Assembly: GCF_021129235.1 (NCBI RefSeq)
Contig: NZ_JAJOMA010000006.1
Coordinates: forward strand, 259,580 to 323,579
Length of the DNA: 64,000 nucleotides
Source of the DNA: Kineosporia mesophila
GTDB lineage: Bacteria > Actinomycetota > Actinomycetes > Actinomycetales > Kineosporiaceae
Direction of reading: 5' to 3'
The notes under the pieces were generated by a model. The model did not search any database and had not been told where the DNA came from. It saw only the letters and a program-made list of their open reading frames with translations. This document shows, one piece after another, positions 7,673-17,531 of this stretch (position 1 is its first letter; the number at the start of each line of letters is the position of its first letter). The translations under genes were made by a program, and so were the position numbers.

Positions 7673-9385
7673 CTACTCCGCAGCTGCGCGAGCCTGTAGG
7701 CCCGACTCCGTGCGGAGCTTCTCCTCCGGCAGGAACCAGCTGATCACGAACGCGATGACCATCACCCCGGCGCCGATGGCGAAGACCAGGTGCATGGACT
7801 GGGCGAAGCCCTCGAGGACCGGCCGGGCCAGGTCGTGATTCAAGTGGCTGAGGAACGACGAGTCGTCGATGTTGATGCCGCTGCTGTCGTGGTTCTTCAC
7901 CAGGTTCACGATCGGCGCGTTGGCCGGGTCGCCGGCCACGGCCGGATCCTGCAGGGCCTTGCTGAACGCCGAGTCCGGATCGGTCGCGGCCGCCTGGATC
8001 TTGCCCATGATGTTGCTCGCGACCGTGCCGAACAGCACCGACAGGAACACGGCGGTGCCCAGAGTGCCGCCCATCTGCCGGAAGAAGGTGGCCGAGGAGG
8101 TGGCCACGCCCATGTCGCGCGGTGGCACCGAGTTCTGCATGGCCAGCACCAGGGTCTGCATGTTGAAGCCCAGGCCCAGGCCGAAGATCAGGGCGAAGCA
8201 GCCGACCACGACCAGCGAGGTGTCCACGTTCATCGTCGAGTACAGGAACATGCCGAGGGAGAAGAGCACCGAGCCGGCGATCGGGAAGACCTTGTAGCGG
8301 CCGGTCTTCGAGATGAACTGACCGGACACGATCGAGCCGGACATCATCCCGGCGGTCAGGGGCAGCATCAGCAGGCCCGATTCGGTCGGCGAGTGCCCCT
8401 TCACGATCTGCAGGTAGAGCGGCAGCGCGGCCAGGCCGCCGAACATCCCCACCCCGATGATGAAGTTCAGGGTCGAGCCGATGGTGAACGTGCGGTTGCC
8501 CAGCAGCCGGATCGGTAGCAGGGCGTCGTCCCCGATGCGCCGCTCGGCCGTCACGAACGCGAAGAACCCGACCACCCCGACCGCGATGCAGGCGATCGAA
8601 CGGCCACTGGTCCAGCCCCAGGTGCGGCCCTGCTCGGCCACGACCAGCAGCGGCACCAGCATCAGGGTGAGGGCCACGGCCCCGGGCACGTCGATGCGGT
8701 GGTCCCGGCGGGTGTGCGGGATGTGCAGTACGCGGGCCACCACGGTGAGCGCGATGATGCCGATGGGCACGTTGATGAGGAAGACCCAGCGCCAGCCGCT
8801 GACCCAGAGGATCGTGTCGGCGCCCGCGAAGAATCCGCCGACCAGCGGGCCGAGCACGCTGGAGGAGCCGAACACGGCCAGGAAGTAGCCCTGGTACTTG
8901 GCCCGGTCGCGGGGCGAGACGATGTCGCCGACAATCGCCAGGGCCAGCGAGAACAGACCGCCCGCGCCCAGCCCCTGGAAGGCCCGGAACGCCGCCAGCT
9001 GATACATGTCCTGCGCCAGGCCACACATGGCCGAGCCGACCACGAAGAGTGAGATCGCGGTCAGGAAGAACGGACGACGTCCGTAGAGGTCGGACAGCTT
9101 TCCGTAGAGCGGGGTCGAGATCGTCGAGGTGATCAGGTACGCCGTGGTCACCCAGGCCTGCACGCTGAGCCCGTCGAGGTCGTCCGAGATGGTGCGGATC
9201 GACGTCGAGACAATGGTCAGGTCGAGCGCCGCCAGCAACATGCCCATCATCAGCCCGCTGATGATCACCAGGATCTGACGGTGAGTGAGCGCGGTCGCCG
9301 CCCCGGGTTCCGGCGTGGTGCCCGGATCGGCCATCATCTGGCCGGGCTCGGGCTGGCCGGGCTCCGGCGGGGTGGGGGTGGACAT
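7673..9385 (-). CDS. DHA2-family (EmrB/QacA) MFS multidrug exporter
   Basis: 570 residues with 14 predicted membrane helices, the DHA2 arrangement, and both tails in the cytoplasm. Motif A appears as GKLSDLYGRRPFFL after helix 2. The motif C region in helix 5 has the form GSSSVLGPLVGG. The first 40 residues are Pro/Glu-rich. The protein should export hydrophobic or cationic compounds by proton antiport in the cytoplasmic membrane. A large extracytoplasmic loop near residues 450-520 (TDPDSAFSKAL and after) is typical of this subfamily. It is divergent from the nitrilase gene with a 181-bp spacer. No adjacent TetR or MarR regulator is present. Confidence 0.92.
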   Translation of the reverse strand: MSTPTPPEPGQPEPGQMMADPGTTPEPGAATALTHRQILVIISGLMMGMLLAALDLTIVSTSIRTISDDLDGLSVQAWVTTAYLITSTISTPLYGKLSDLYGRRPFFLTAISLFVVGSAMCGLAQDMYQLAAFRAFQGLGAGGLFSLALAIVGDIVSPRDRAKYQGYFLAVFGSSSVLGPLVGGFFAGADTILWVSGWRWVFLINVPIGIIALTVVARVLHIPHTRRDHRIDVPGAVALTLMLVPLLVVAEQGRTWGWTSGRSIACIAVGVVGFFAFVTAERRIGDDALLPIRLLGNRTFTIGSTLNFIIGVGMFGGLAALPLYLQIVKGHSPTESGLLMLPLTAGMMSGSIVSGQFISKTGRYKVFPIAGSVLFSLGMFLYSTMNVDTSLVVVGCFALIFGLGLGFNMQTLVLAMQNSVPPRDMGVATSSATFFRQMGGTLGTAVFLSVLFGTVASNIMGKIQAAATDPDSAFSKALQDPAVAGDPANAPIVNLVKNHDSSGINIDDSSFLSHLNHDLARPVLEGFAQSMHLVFAIGAGVMVIAFVISWFLPEEKLRTESGLQARAAAE

Positions 9386-9566
9386 GCTGCTCCTCGGCGA
9401 AGGGCGCCGCGCCGGGCATCCGGTGCGGCGGAGTCAAGGGGTGCATCGGACGATGGGGCCCGTCGAGTAAGCCGACGGGTGCTGGCAATGTCGCGGTGAT
9501 TGTGTCAGGCAACCAGAGGGCACATCGGGCGCAGGACTGACAGACCGGCGCCGTACGCTGGCGGTC

Positions 9567-10376
9567 ATGCGCGTACACGTGCTCCAGCTGGCCTACGGGG
9601 ACGACGAACCGGTCGCCGAGCGGGTGCGCCGCGCCGCCGCACTGGTCGCCGGGCAGTCCGGCGCCGATCTGGTGGTGCTGCCCGAGCTCTGGGCGCCGAC
9701 CGGGTTCGGTTACCGGGGCTGGGCGCAGGCGGCCGAGTCGTTGCGCGGCCCCACGGTCACAGCGATCTGCGAGGCGGCGCAGCAGGTGGGCGCCTATGTC
9801 CACGCCGGTTCGATCATCGAGTCGGCCACTGAGGACGAGGATCAGGGCCCCCAGGGAAGGGGCCGTTGGAACACGTCGGTGCTGATCGGGCCGGACGGGT
9901 TGCCCATGGTCAGCTACCGCAAGGTGCACCGGTTCGGGTTCGCCGCGGGTGAGCCCGACCTGATCGAGGCGGGCACCGAGCTGGTGACGGCCGGGCTCTC
10001 GGTCGCCGACGGGCACGTCACCGCCGGCCTGGCCACCTGTTACGACCTCCGCTTCCCCGAGCTGTTCCGTGGTCTGACCGATCAGGGGGCCGAGCTGTTC
10101 ATCGTTCCCGCCGCCTGGCCCGCGGCCCGGGTCGAGCACTGGCGCCTGCTGGGACGGGCCCGCGCGGTGGAGAACCAGGCCGTCGTGATTCAGTGCAATA
10201 CGGCCGGTACCCATGCCGGCACCAGAATGGGCGGGCACAGCCAGGTGGTCGCGGCCACCGGCGAGGTGCTGGCCGAGGCCGGCGACGACGAGACCGTACT
10301 GGTGGCAGACATCGACCTGGCCGCGGCGGCCGAGTACCGGGAGAGCTTCCCGGTACTCGCCGACCGGCGACTGTGA
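9567..10376 (+). CDS. Carbon-nitrogen hydrolase (nitrilase superfamily amidase)
   Basis: 269 residues, the usual size of a single-domain nitrilase-superfamily amidase. The catalytic triad is complete: E40 in VLPELW, K119 in SYRKVH and C158 in ATCYDLRFPELFR. The family cleaves non-peptide C-N bonds in small amides (omega-amidase or N-carbamoyl type). The sequence around the Cys is closest in style to bacterial omega-amidase-like enzymes, but the substrate is not determined. ATG 9567 is the first start after the divergent promoter region shared with the MFS gene. Confidence 0.9.
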   Translation: MRVHVLQLAYGDDEPVAERVRRAAALVAGQSGADLVVLPELWAPTGFGYRGWAQAAESLRGPTVTAICEAAQQVGAYVHAGSIIESATEDEDQGPQGRGRWNTSVLIGPDGLPMVSYRKVHRFGFAAGEPDLIEAGTELVTAGLSVADGHVTAGLATCYDLRFPELFRGLTDQGAELFIVPAAWPAARVEHWRLLGRARAVENQAVVIQCNTAGTHAGTRMGGHSQVVAATGEVLAEAGDDETVLVADIDLAAAAEYRESFPVLADRRL

Positions 10377-10440
10377 TGCCGGCGCAACAGTTCTGACGCG
10401 ACTTCAGTTCTGACGAGACTTCGAAACGGATGACCACCAG

Positions 10441-12471
10441 GTGAGCAGCACGACGACGATCCGCCCTCTCGCCCCTGCCGACCTGGGCCGGATGGCGGCT
10501 GTCGGCACTGTCCTGGTCGCCCTGGCCCTCGGCGTCGGGGCGGCCGCAGCGGCCGGGTCCGGGGCCGTGGCGCCGAGCATCCTGCAAGACGCCGGGCCGC
10601 TGGTGCGCTGGGGCCTGATCCTGGCCCGGGTGCTCGCCGACATCGCCGGTTCGATCACGGTCGGCGTGCTGCTGCTGACGGCCTTCGCGCTGCCGGTGGG
10701 CAAGCAGGGCCAGGCGCACCGCCCGGCCTTCCTGATCGCCGCGGCCGCGTCCACGATCTGGGCCCTGGCCGCGATCGCCCTACTCGTGTTCAACCTCGCC
10801 GACGTGCTCGGTTCACCGGTCGACAGCCCGGGGTTCGGTAGCCAGCTGGTCGCCTATACCCGCGACATCGACCTGGGCCGGGGCCTGGGCCTGACCGCCG
10901 CCGGGGCCGCGGTGGTGGGCCTGCTCGCGGCCGGCGCGGTGAAGACCACCTCGGCCGCCTGGCTCGCCGCCGGTTCGCTGGCCTGCCTGGTGCCGACCGC
11001 TCTGAACGGGCACGCCAGCAGCAGCTCCGACCACCAGACCGCCGTCACCAGCCTGGGCCTGCACCTGATCGGGGCCTCGGTGTGGGTCGGCGGCCTGGCC
11101 GCGCTGCTGCTGCTCGCCCCCACGATCAAGGGCACGGTGCTGGCCGCCACGGCGCAGCGCTACTCCACCTTCGCGCTCTGGGCGTTCATCGCCGTCGGGG
11201 TCTCCGGACTGATCAACTCCTGGCTGCGGATCGGCAGTCTCGGCAACCTGGGCAACAGCTACGGGCTGCTACTGCTCGGCAAGACCGTGGCCCTGGTGCT
11301 GCTGGGCCTGTTCGGCTACCGACACCGGGTGGCCACCCTGCCCGATCTGGAGGCCGGTCGCCGCGGGGCGTTCACCCGGCTCGCCGTGGTGGAGCTCGGG
11401 GTGATGGCGATGGCGTTCGGCCTGGCCTCGGCCCTGTCGCGCACGCCCCCGCCGAACGAGGGCGAGCGCACCACCGACCTGGCCCAGGCCGTCACGGGTT
11501 ACCCGATGCCGCCCGCCCCGAACCTGACCCGCTGGCTCACCAGCTGGCAGCCCGACCTGATGTGGGTCGTCATCGCCGCGGTCGCCCTCTACGCCTACGC
11601 GACCGGTGTGATCCGGCTGCACCGCCGGGGCGACTCCTGGCCGGTGGGCCGCACCGTCGCCCTCGTGGGCGGCCTCGTCTTCCTGATCTACACCACCTGC
11701 GGCGGGCCCGCCGTCTACGGCCGGGTCACGTTCAGCGGCCACATGGTCATGCACATGATGCTGACGATGATCGTGCCGCCGCTGCTGGTGCTGGCTGCCC
11801 CGGTCACGCTGGCGCTGCGCACCCTGCCGGTGCGCAAGGACGGCAGCCGCGGTCCCCGGGAGTGGCTGCTGATCGTCACCGAATCGCGCTACCTGCGCGT
11901 GCTCTCGTTCCCGCCGGTGGCGGCCACGCTGTTCGCCGGCAGCCTGGTGGCCTTCTATTACACCGATCTGTTCGAGCTGGCCCTGACCACGCACACCGGT
12001 CACGAGCTGATGGACGTGCACTTCCTGTTCAGCGGCTACCTGTTCGCCTGGACGATGATTGGCGTCGACCCCGGCCCGAAGCGCATGGGCTTCCCGTTCC
12101 GGCTGATCGTGCTGCTGGCCACCATGGCCTTCCACGCGTTCTTCTTCCTCGCCGTGATGAGCGGCGAGACCGTGCTGCAGCCTGACTTCTTCGGCAACCT
12201 CGGCCGCACCTGGGGCCCGGGTCTGCTGGAGAACCAGCAGGCCGGCGGCGGTATCGGCTGGGGCATCGGCGAGTTTCCGACCCTGCTCATCGCGATCGCC
12301 CTGATGGTGCAGTGGTCCCGGTCCAGCGACCGCGAGGCGCGGCGTTACGACCGGCAGGCCGACCGCGACGGTGACGCCGAGCTGGAGGCCTACAACCAGA
12401 TGCTCTCGAAGCTCTCCGGAAAGAAGAACCCAACTCCGACGAACGAGCCGGAGAAGCCTGCCGCTTCGTGA
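10441..12471 (+). CDS. CopD-CtaG fusion, cytochrome c oxidase assembly / copper protein
   Basis: 676 residues with about 15 membrane helices in two modules. The N-terminal half (to about 300) is CopD-like, with HLIGASVWVGGLAALLLL. The C-terminal half is CtaG-like (caa3-type oxidase assembly), with SGHMVMHMMLTMIVPPLLVL, HTGHELMDVHFLFSGYLFAW and MAFHAFFFLAVM; the conserved His and Met residues are likely copper ligands. The fusion is common in actinobacteria and probably moves copper across the membrane and delivers it to the CuB centre of cytochrome oxidase. Start GTG 10441 was chosen because the next upstream ATG frame closes immediately. Confidence 0.9.
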   Translation: MSSTTTIRPLAPADLGRMAAVGTVLVALALGVGAAAAAGSGAVAPSILQDAGPLVRWGLILARVLADIAGSITVGVLLLTAFALPVGKQGQAHRPAFLIAAAASTIWALAAIALLVFNLADVLGSPVDSPGFGSQLVAYTRDIDLGRGLGLTAAGAAVVGLLAAGAVKTTSAAWLAAGSLACLVPTALNGHASSSSDHQTAVTSLGLHLIGASVWVGGLAALLLLAPTIKGTVLAATAQRYSTFALWAFIAVGVSGLINSWLRIGSLGNLGNSYGLLLLGKTVALVLLGLFGYRHRVATLPDLEAGRRGAFTRLAVVELGVMAMAFGLASALSRTPPPNEGERTTDLAQAVTGYPMPPAPNLTRWLTSWQPDLMWVVIAAVALYAYATGVIRLHRRGDSWPVGRTVALVGGLVFLIYTTCGGPAVYGRVTFSGHMVMHMMLTMIVPPLLVLAAPVTLALRTLPVRKDGSRGPREWLLIVTESRYLRVLSFPPVAATLFAGSLVAFYYTDLFELALTTHTGHELMDVHFLFSGYLFAWTMIGVDPGPKRMGFPFRLIVLLATMAFHAFFFLAVMSGETVLQPDFFGNLGRTWGPGLLENQQAGGGIGWGIGEFPTLLIAIALMVQWSRSSDREARRYDRQADRDGDAELEAYNQMLSKLSGKKNPTPTNEPEKPAAS

Positions 12472-12484
12472 TAGGACGAATCGG

Positions 12485-14518
12485 GTGACCTCCACCGAGC
12501 TCGGCTTCGGCGACCTGGACCACTTCCTCGAGCAGCCCCGGATCTCCGGGCTGGCGCTCTCCCCCGACGGAACCCGGCTGGTCACTGCCGTTTCCGTGCT
12601 CGGGCCGAAACGCACGAACTACGTCAGTTCGCTGTGGGAGGTGCCGGCCGACCCCTCCGGCCCGGCTCCGCATCGGCTCACCTGGGGTGCGGGCGGCGAG
12701 AGCGGCCCGGCGTTCCGGCCGGACGGCTCGCTGTTGTTCCTGACCTCCCGGCCCGATCCGGACGAGGAGGCCGGCGACGAGCAGCCGGCCGCGCTCTGGC
12801 TGCTGCCGGCCAATGCCGGTGAGGCCCGGCCCTTCGTCACCCGGCCCGGTGGGGTGAGCGGCGTCGTGGTTGCTGCCGACTCCGGCACCGTGGTGCTGTC
12901 GTCGCCGACCTTCGACTCGTCCACCGACGAGGACGAGCGCCGTCACAAGGCCCGCAAGGAGCTGAAGGTCGGCGCCACGCTGCACGACGCGGCGCCCTTC
13001 CGCTTCTGGGACGAGTTCTGGGGTCCGGCCTCCGACCGGCTCTACCGGGTGCCCGACGATGCCTCAAGCGAGGGCGATGGCGAGGCCGAGCCGAAAGACC
13101 TCACCGGTCACACCGGCCCGGCCCTGCGCCTCGGCCCGGACCACGCGATCACTCCCGACGGCTCCACGGTCATCGCGACCTGGCAGACGGTCGGGGCCGG
13201 GGGCGTGCTGCGGCCGATCCTGGTCGCGATCGACGTGGCCACCGGCGAGCGCCGTACCCTGCTCGACGAACCGGGCCTGGAGTTCTCCGGCCCGGTGATC
13301 TCGGCCGACGGCAGCAAGATCGCCGTGGTCGCGGAGCGGACCTCCACCCCGGAAGAGCCCAGTGATCTGCGGCTCGTGGTGCTGCACCGGGCCACCGGCG
13401 AGACCCACGAGGCCGCCCCGGGGTGGGACCGCTGGCCGGCCGGCCCGGCGGTATGGACGCCGGACGGTGAGGCGCTGCTGGTCGCGGCCGACGAGCACGG
13501 CCACGCCCCGGTGTTCCGGATCGACCTGGACGGCCGTACCGTTCGCCGGCTGACCGGCGACGGCGCCTTCAGCAACCTGGTGATCGCGCGGGACGGGTCC
13601 GCGCTCTACGCCCTGCGCTCGGCCGTCGACTCACCACCCACCCCGGTGCGCATCGACCCGGTGACCGGCGAGACCACCCAGTTGCCTCGTCCGGTGCTCC
13701 AGCCCGACCTGCCCGGCACCCTCACCGAGATCGAAACCACCGCCGAGGACGGCACCCTGCTGCGGGGCTGGCTCGTTCTCCCCGACGGCGCCGGCCCGGA
13801 AAGCCCCGCCCCGCTACTGCTCTGGGTGCACGGCGGCCCGATGACCTCGTGGAACTCCTGGCACTGGCGCTGGAACCCGTGGCTGGCCGCCGCCCGGGGA
13901 TACGCCGTGCTGCTGCCCGACCCGGCGCTCTCCACCGGCTACGGGCGCGAGTTCCTGCAGCGGGGCTGGTCGGGCTGGGGGCAGGCGCCCTACACGGACG
14001 TGCTCGCGCTCACCGATGCGGCGGTGGCCCGCGCCGACATCGACGCCGACCGCACCGCGGCGATGGGCGCCTCGTTCGGTGGGTACATGGTCAACTGGAT
14101 CGCCGGGCACACCGACCGGTTCCGGGGCATCGTGGCGCACGCCGGCATCTGGAACCTGGAGACCTTCCACCTCACCACCGACGCCGGTTTCCACTGGAAC
14201 CAGGTGATGGCCCCGAAGATCCGCGCGGAGAACTCGCCCCACCACCACGTCGAGGCGATCACCACCCCGGTCCTGATCGTGCACGGCGAGAAGGACTACC
14301 GCACACCCGTCAACGAGGGCCTGTCGATGTTCGCTCGGCTCAGCGAGCTGAACGTCACCGACGAGGGCACGATGAAGCACCGGCTGCTGGCGTTCCCCGA
14401 CGAGAACCACTGGGTGCTCAAGCCGCAGAACGCCCGGATCTGGTACGAGACGGTCTTCGCGTTCCTCGCCCACACCGTCCTCGACGAGCCGTGGCAGGCA
14501 CCGGAGCTGCTGCGGTAG
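12485..14518 (+). CDS. S9-family peptidase (prolyl oligopeptidase / acylaminoacyl peptidase type)
   Basis: 677 residues: an N-terminal beta-propeller with WD40-like PD40 repeats (SPDGTRLV, ADGSKIAVV, TPDGEALLVA), then an alpha/beta-hydrolase domain from about 420. The triad is S530 in GASFGGYMV, D604 in GEKDYRTP and H642 in DENHWVLKP. It should cleave short peptides or acyl-amino acids in the cytoplasm, since there is no signal peptide. The frame is open further upstream, but GTG 12485 is preferred: AGGACG lies eight bases before it, it starts 14 bases after the CtaG stop, and the upstream extension is inside CtaG. Confidence 0.9.
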   Translation: MTSTELGFGDLDHFLEQPRISGLALSPDGTRLVTAVSVLGPKRTNYVSSLWEVPADPSGPAPHRLTWGAGGESGPAFRPDGSLLFLTSRPDPDEEAGDEQPAALWLLPANAGEARPFVTRPGGVSGVVVAADSGTVVLSSPTFDSSTDEDERRHKARKELKVGATLHDAAPFRFWDEFWGPASDRLYRVPDDASSEGDGEAEPKDLTGHTGPALRLGPDHAITPDGSTVIATWQTVGAGGVLRPILVAIDVATGERRTLLDEPGLEFSGPVISADGSKIAVVAERTSTPEEPSDLRLVVLHRATGETHEAAPGWDRWPAGPAVWTPDGEALLVAADEHGHAPVFRIDLDGRTVRRLTGDGAFSNLVIARDGSALYALRSAVDSPPTPVRIDPVTGETTQLPRPVLQPDLPGTLTEIETTAEDGTLLRGWLVLPDGAGPESPAPLLLWVHGGPMTSWNSWHWRWNPWLAAARGYAVLLPDPALSTGYGREFLQRGWSGWGQAPYTDVLALTDAAVARADIDADRTAAMGASFGGYMVNWIAGHTDRFRGIVAHAGIWNLETFHLTTDAGFHWNQVMAPKIRAENSPHHHVEAITTPVLIVHGEKDYRTPVNEGLSMFARLSELNVTDEGTMKHRLLAFPDENHWVLKPQNARIWYETVFAFLAHTVLDEPWQAPELLR

Positions 14519-14659
14519 AAGATGGGGGGCACCCGGTCACTGGCGCGGGAAACTTCTCGTTGCCCATGCAACGTTATGCCTTCGGCCCGCGTCTTGCCCC
14601 GCGGGAGGACGCCGACGGGATGCCGGCGAACGGGACTCCAGGAGTGAGGGAAAGGCGTG

Positions 14660-15448
14660 ATGACGGAGCAGGGAGCAGACGACGAGCTCGCAGCACGACT
14701 CGACGTCGCTCTACATGAACGGCTGGACGGCACGACCGTCAATGTCGCCGCCCTCGCGGCCGGCAGCAGACGTCGTGCCCGCCTGGTCCGTACCCAGCGG
14801 ACGGCGGCCCTGGCCGGGGTGCTTGCCGTGGTGGTCGCGGTCCCGGTCGGCTGGCAGCTGGCCACGGCCCAGCGGCCCACGGCGGTGCAGGGAGCAGCGC
14901 TGATGCCCCAGCAGGAACACGCCGAGGTGGTTCCCGACTCGGTCGGTTTCACCGGGTCCGACCTTCCGTCCGGCGCCCAGCTCTCCGGGGCCGCGGCCGG
15001 TGCCAGTTCCGGGTCGGTCGATCCCGAGCTGGTGGCGGGGCTGAACTGTGCCGGTCCCTCGGGAGCGGCAGCCACCGCGCCCGGGGCCACCGACAACGCC
15101 CAGCAGCGGGAGTGGCGATGGACCGCCGGCAACACCGACGTCTCGCTCACCGTCACCCGGTGGGCCAGCGTCGACGCCGCGGCCGACGCGCTCACCACGC
15201 TGGCCAACGACACCGGCAACTGCACCTGGAACAACCCGGTCGAGGTGCTGAACCACGAGGTCCCCGGTTCCCAGCAGACCTGGGCGGCCGCTGCCACCGC
15301 CGACGGCCAGTCGGTGGTGCGCACGGTGGTGCGGGTCGACGAGCTGGTCGCGGGGATCCAGGTGACCGGTGACGACCTGGAAGACACGACCGAGCTGGCC
15401 GGGTCCCTCGCCGCCGCCGAGGCCGGAAAGCTCCAGAAGGTCAGGTGA
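14660..15448 (+). CDS. Membrane-anchored hypothetical protein
   Basis: Not recognised. About 262 residues: a cytoplasmic N-terminus of about 40 residues with a basic stretch (GSRRRARLVRTQR), one membrane helix (AALAGVLAVVVAVPVGWQLA), then a Ser/Gly/Ala-rich spacer and an extracellular domain with two Cys (GLNCAG and GNCTWNN). The short N-terminus plus single helix resembles actinobacterial proteins that sit beside ECF sigma factors, but no sigma gene is adjacent. ATG 14660 has GAGGGAAAGG upstream; GTG 14657 is an equally placed alternative. It ends at a strong bidirectional terminator. Confidence 0.75.
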   Translation: MTEQGADDELAARLDVALHERLDGTTVNVAALAAGSRRRARLVRTQRTAALAGVLAVVVAVPVGWQLATAQRPTAVQGAALMPQQEHAEVVPDSVGFTGSDLPSGAQLSGAAAGASSGSVDPELVAGLNCAGPSGAAATAPGATDNAQQREWRWTAGNTDVSLTVTRWASVDAAADALTTLANDTGNCTWNNPVEVLNHEVPGSQQTWAAAATADGQSVVRTVVRVDELVAGIQVTGDDLEDTTELAGSLAAAEAGKLQKVR

Positions 15449-15455
15449 TGCGGAC

Positions 15456-15483
15456 GGGCCTGACCAGATGGCTGGTCAGGCCC
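15456..15483. terminator. Bidirectional terminator between convergent genes
   Basis: A perfect 12-bp inverted repeat GGGCCTGACCAG / CTGGTCAGGCCC with a 4-nt loop (ATGG). It sits seven bases after one stop codon and nine before the convergent one. Confidence 0.85.
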
Positions 15484-15491
15484 GCTCCGGC

Positions 15492-17345
15492 TCAGAACGC
15501 GGACTCGTCGAGCTCCATCAGTGAGTTGTCGGTGGCTTCGAGGATCCGCCGCTCGACCTCCAGGCGCGGTAGCACCTGAGCGGCGAAGAACGACGCCGCG
15601 GCGATCTTGCCCTGGTAGAAGCTCCGGTCGGCGGTGCTGACCGGGCCCTCCAGAGCCGTCGTGGCGATGTCGGCCTGGCGCAGCAGTAGCCAGCCGACCA
15701 GCAGGTCTCCCGCGGAGAGCAACAGCCGCGTGGTGTTCAGCCCGACCTTGTAGATGTTCCTGACGTCGGTGCCGGGCACCCGGGTGTCGGCCGACTGCGT
15801 CTCCTTCACCAGGTGCGCGACCATGCCCAGCAGGTGCTCGCAGGCCTGGCCCAGCACCTCGCGCTGCACCGCGAGCCGCCCGTCGCCGCTGTCGGCCTTG
15901 GCGAATTCGGTGATCTGCTCGGCAATCTCGCCCAGCGCCCGGCCCTTGTCCCGCACGATCTTGCGGAAGAAGAAGTCGGTTCCCTGGATCGCCGTGGTGC
16001 CCTCGTACAACGTGTCGATCTTGGCGTCGCGCACGTACTGCTCGAGCGGGTAGTCCTGCAGGAACCCGGAACCACCGAAGGTCTGCAGGCTTTCGGAACC
16101 CAGCAGGAGCCACGCTCGCTCCGAGCCGGCACCCTTCACGATCGGCAGTAGGAAATCGTTGATGCGCTCGGCCTTCTCGTCGCGCTCGCCCCGGCGCTCG
16201 GCGATCCGGATCGAGTCCTGCTGCACCGCGGTGAGCTGTACCAGAGCCCGGAGCCCCTCGGCGTAGGCCTTCTGCGTCATCAGTGATCGGCGCACGTCGG
16301 GGTGATGGGTGATCGTGACCCGCGGCGCGGCCTTATCGGCCATCTGCGTCAGGTCGGCACCCTGCACCCGCTCCTTGGCGTAGCCCAGGGCGTTCAGGTA
16401 TCCGGACGACAGGGTGGCGATCGCCTTGGTGCCGACCATCATCCGCGCGCCCTCGATGATCTTGAACATCTGCGCGATGCCGTCGTGCACCTCGCCGAGC
16501 AGGGTGCCGACGGCCGGGATGTCGTCGACCTCGCCGAACCGCAGCTCGCAGGTGGTCGAGACCTTCAGGCCCATCTTGTGCTCGACGTTCGTGACGAAGG
16601 CGCCGTTGCGCTCGCCCAGTTCACCGGTCTCGGGGTCGAAGTGGAACTTCGGCACGATGAAGAGTGACAGGCCCTTGGTGCCGGGTCCGGCTCCCTCGGG
16701 CCGGGCCAGCACGAAATGCACGATGTTCTCGGACAAGTCGCTGTCGCCCGAGGTGATGAACCGCTTGACCCCGCTGATCCGCCACTGCCCGTCCTCACCC
16801 TGGACGGCCTTGGTGCGGCCGGCGCCCACGTCCGAGCCGGCGTCCGGCTCGGTCAGCACCATGGTGGCGCCCCACCGCTTGTCCACGACCATGGCGGCCA
16901 GGCGCTGCTGCTCGGGGGTGCCCAGGCGGTAGAGCACGTTGGCGAAGTCGAAACCCGTGGCGTACATGTGGATCGCCGGGTTGGCGCCGAGCAGGAACTC
17001 CAGCATCGACCAGCGCAGAGAGCTGGGCGCGGTGACACCGCCGATCTCTTCCGGCACGCCCATCTGCCAGAAGCCGGACTCGACGTAGGCCTGGTAGGCC
17101 CGGACGAACGGCTCGGGCAGCGTGGCCGAGTGCGTGTCCGGGTGGAAGACGGGCGGAGTGCGATCACTCTCGATCGCGGACGGGGCCAGGTCTTCGGTGG
17201 CGAGGCGTGCCATCTCACGCAGCATCTCGCGGGCGGTCTCACCGTCGATGTCCTCGAAGGGCGCGGCACCCAGAACCTGGTCCCGGCCGAAGACCTCGAA
17301 GAGATTGAACTCCACATCACGCAGGTTGTGGCGGTAGTGACTCAT
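15492..17345 (-). CDS. Acyl-CoA dehydrogenase (FadE type)
   Basis: 617 residues, the long form of acyl-CoA dehydrogenase found in actinobacteria, with an extra C-terminal helical domain after the catalytic core. It oxidises acyl-CoA to trans-2-enoyl-CoA with FAD. The start [18 protein letters not shown] is characteristic of the actinobacterial group. Other landmarks are the FAD-binding [12 protein letters not shown] and [12 protein letters not shown], and the likely catalytic Glu in [12 protein letters not shown] 17345 is preferred over a start 30 bases upstream because GAGGGGAAC lies just before it. A dyad in the AT-rich upstream region suggests repressor control. There is no adjacent beta-oxidation gene. 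Confidence 0.92.
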   Translation of the reverse strand: MSHYRHNLRDVEFNLFEVFGRDQVLGAAPFEDIDGETAREMLREMARLATEDLAPSAIESDRTPPVFHPDTHSATLPEPFVRAYQAYVESGFWQMGVPEEIGGVTAPSSLRWSMLEFLLGANPAIHMYATGFDFANVLYRLGTPEQQRLAAMVVDKRWGATMVLTEPDAGSDVGAGRTKAVQGEDGQWRISGVKRFITSGDSDLSENIVHFVLARPEGAGPGTKGLSLFIVPKFHFDPETGELGERNGAFVTNVEHKMGLKVSTTCELRFGEVDDIPAVGTLLGEVHDGIAQMFKIIEGARMMVGTKAIATLSSGYLNALGYAKERVQGADLTQMADKAAPRVTITHHPDVRRSLMTQKAYAEGLRALVQLTAVQQDSIRIAERRGERDEKAERINDFLLPIVKGAGSERAWLLLGSESLQTFGGSGFLQDYPLEQYVRDAKIDTLYEGTTAIQGTDFFFRKIVRDKGRALGEIAEQITEFAKADSGDGRLAVQREVLGQACEHLLGMVAHLVKETQSADTRVPGTDVRNIYKVGLNTTRLLLSAGDLLVGWLLLRQADIATTALEGPVSTADRSFYQGKIAAASFFAAQVLPRLEVERRILEATDNSLMELDESAF

Positions 17346-17374
17346 CGCTGTTCCCCTCGGCGCTGATGGAACCA

Positions 17375-17392
17375 ACTAAGTTACTGCTTAGT
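17375..17392. promoter_or_regulatory. Candidate repressor operator upstream of the acyl-CoA dehydrogenase gene
   Basis: Perfect inverted repeat ACTAAG-N6-CTTAGT, overlapped by a second one, TTACT-N4-AGTAA (17381-17394). It lies 30 bp before the start codon, next to an unusually AT-rich stretch (17392-17404) that offers a TATATT-like -10 on the minus strand. Placement at the promoter fits a TetR/FadR-like fatty-acid repressor site; the regulator is not in the window. Confidence 0.5.
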
Positions 17393-17449
17393 AATATAAT
17401 TTTAGTGCACGGAGTCACATCCGGCCAGGGATCCTGCAGCAAAACGGCC

Positions 17450-17485
17450 GGAAGGCCGACCGCCCCGAGGGGCGGTCGGCCTTCC
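17450..17485 (-). terminator. Terminator after the GlsB-type gene
   Basis: Perfect 17-bp inverted repeat GGAAGGCCGACCGCCCC / GGGGCGGTCGGCCTTCC around a 2-base centre. It lies between the end of the GlsB gene and the promoter of the acyl-CoA dehydrogenase gene, so it separates two same-strand transcripts. Confidence 0.8.
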
Positions 17486-17531
17486 GATGATGCGGTGCCT
17501 GGTGCTAGCTCAGTTCAGAGCCGGCTCAGTG

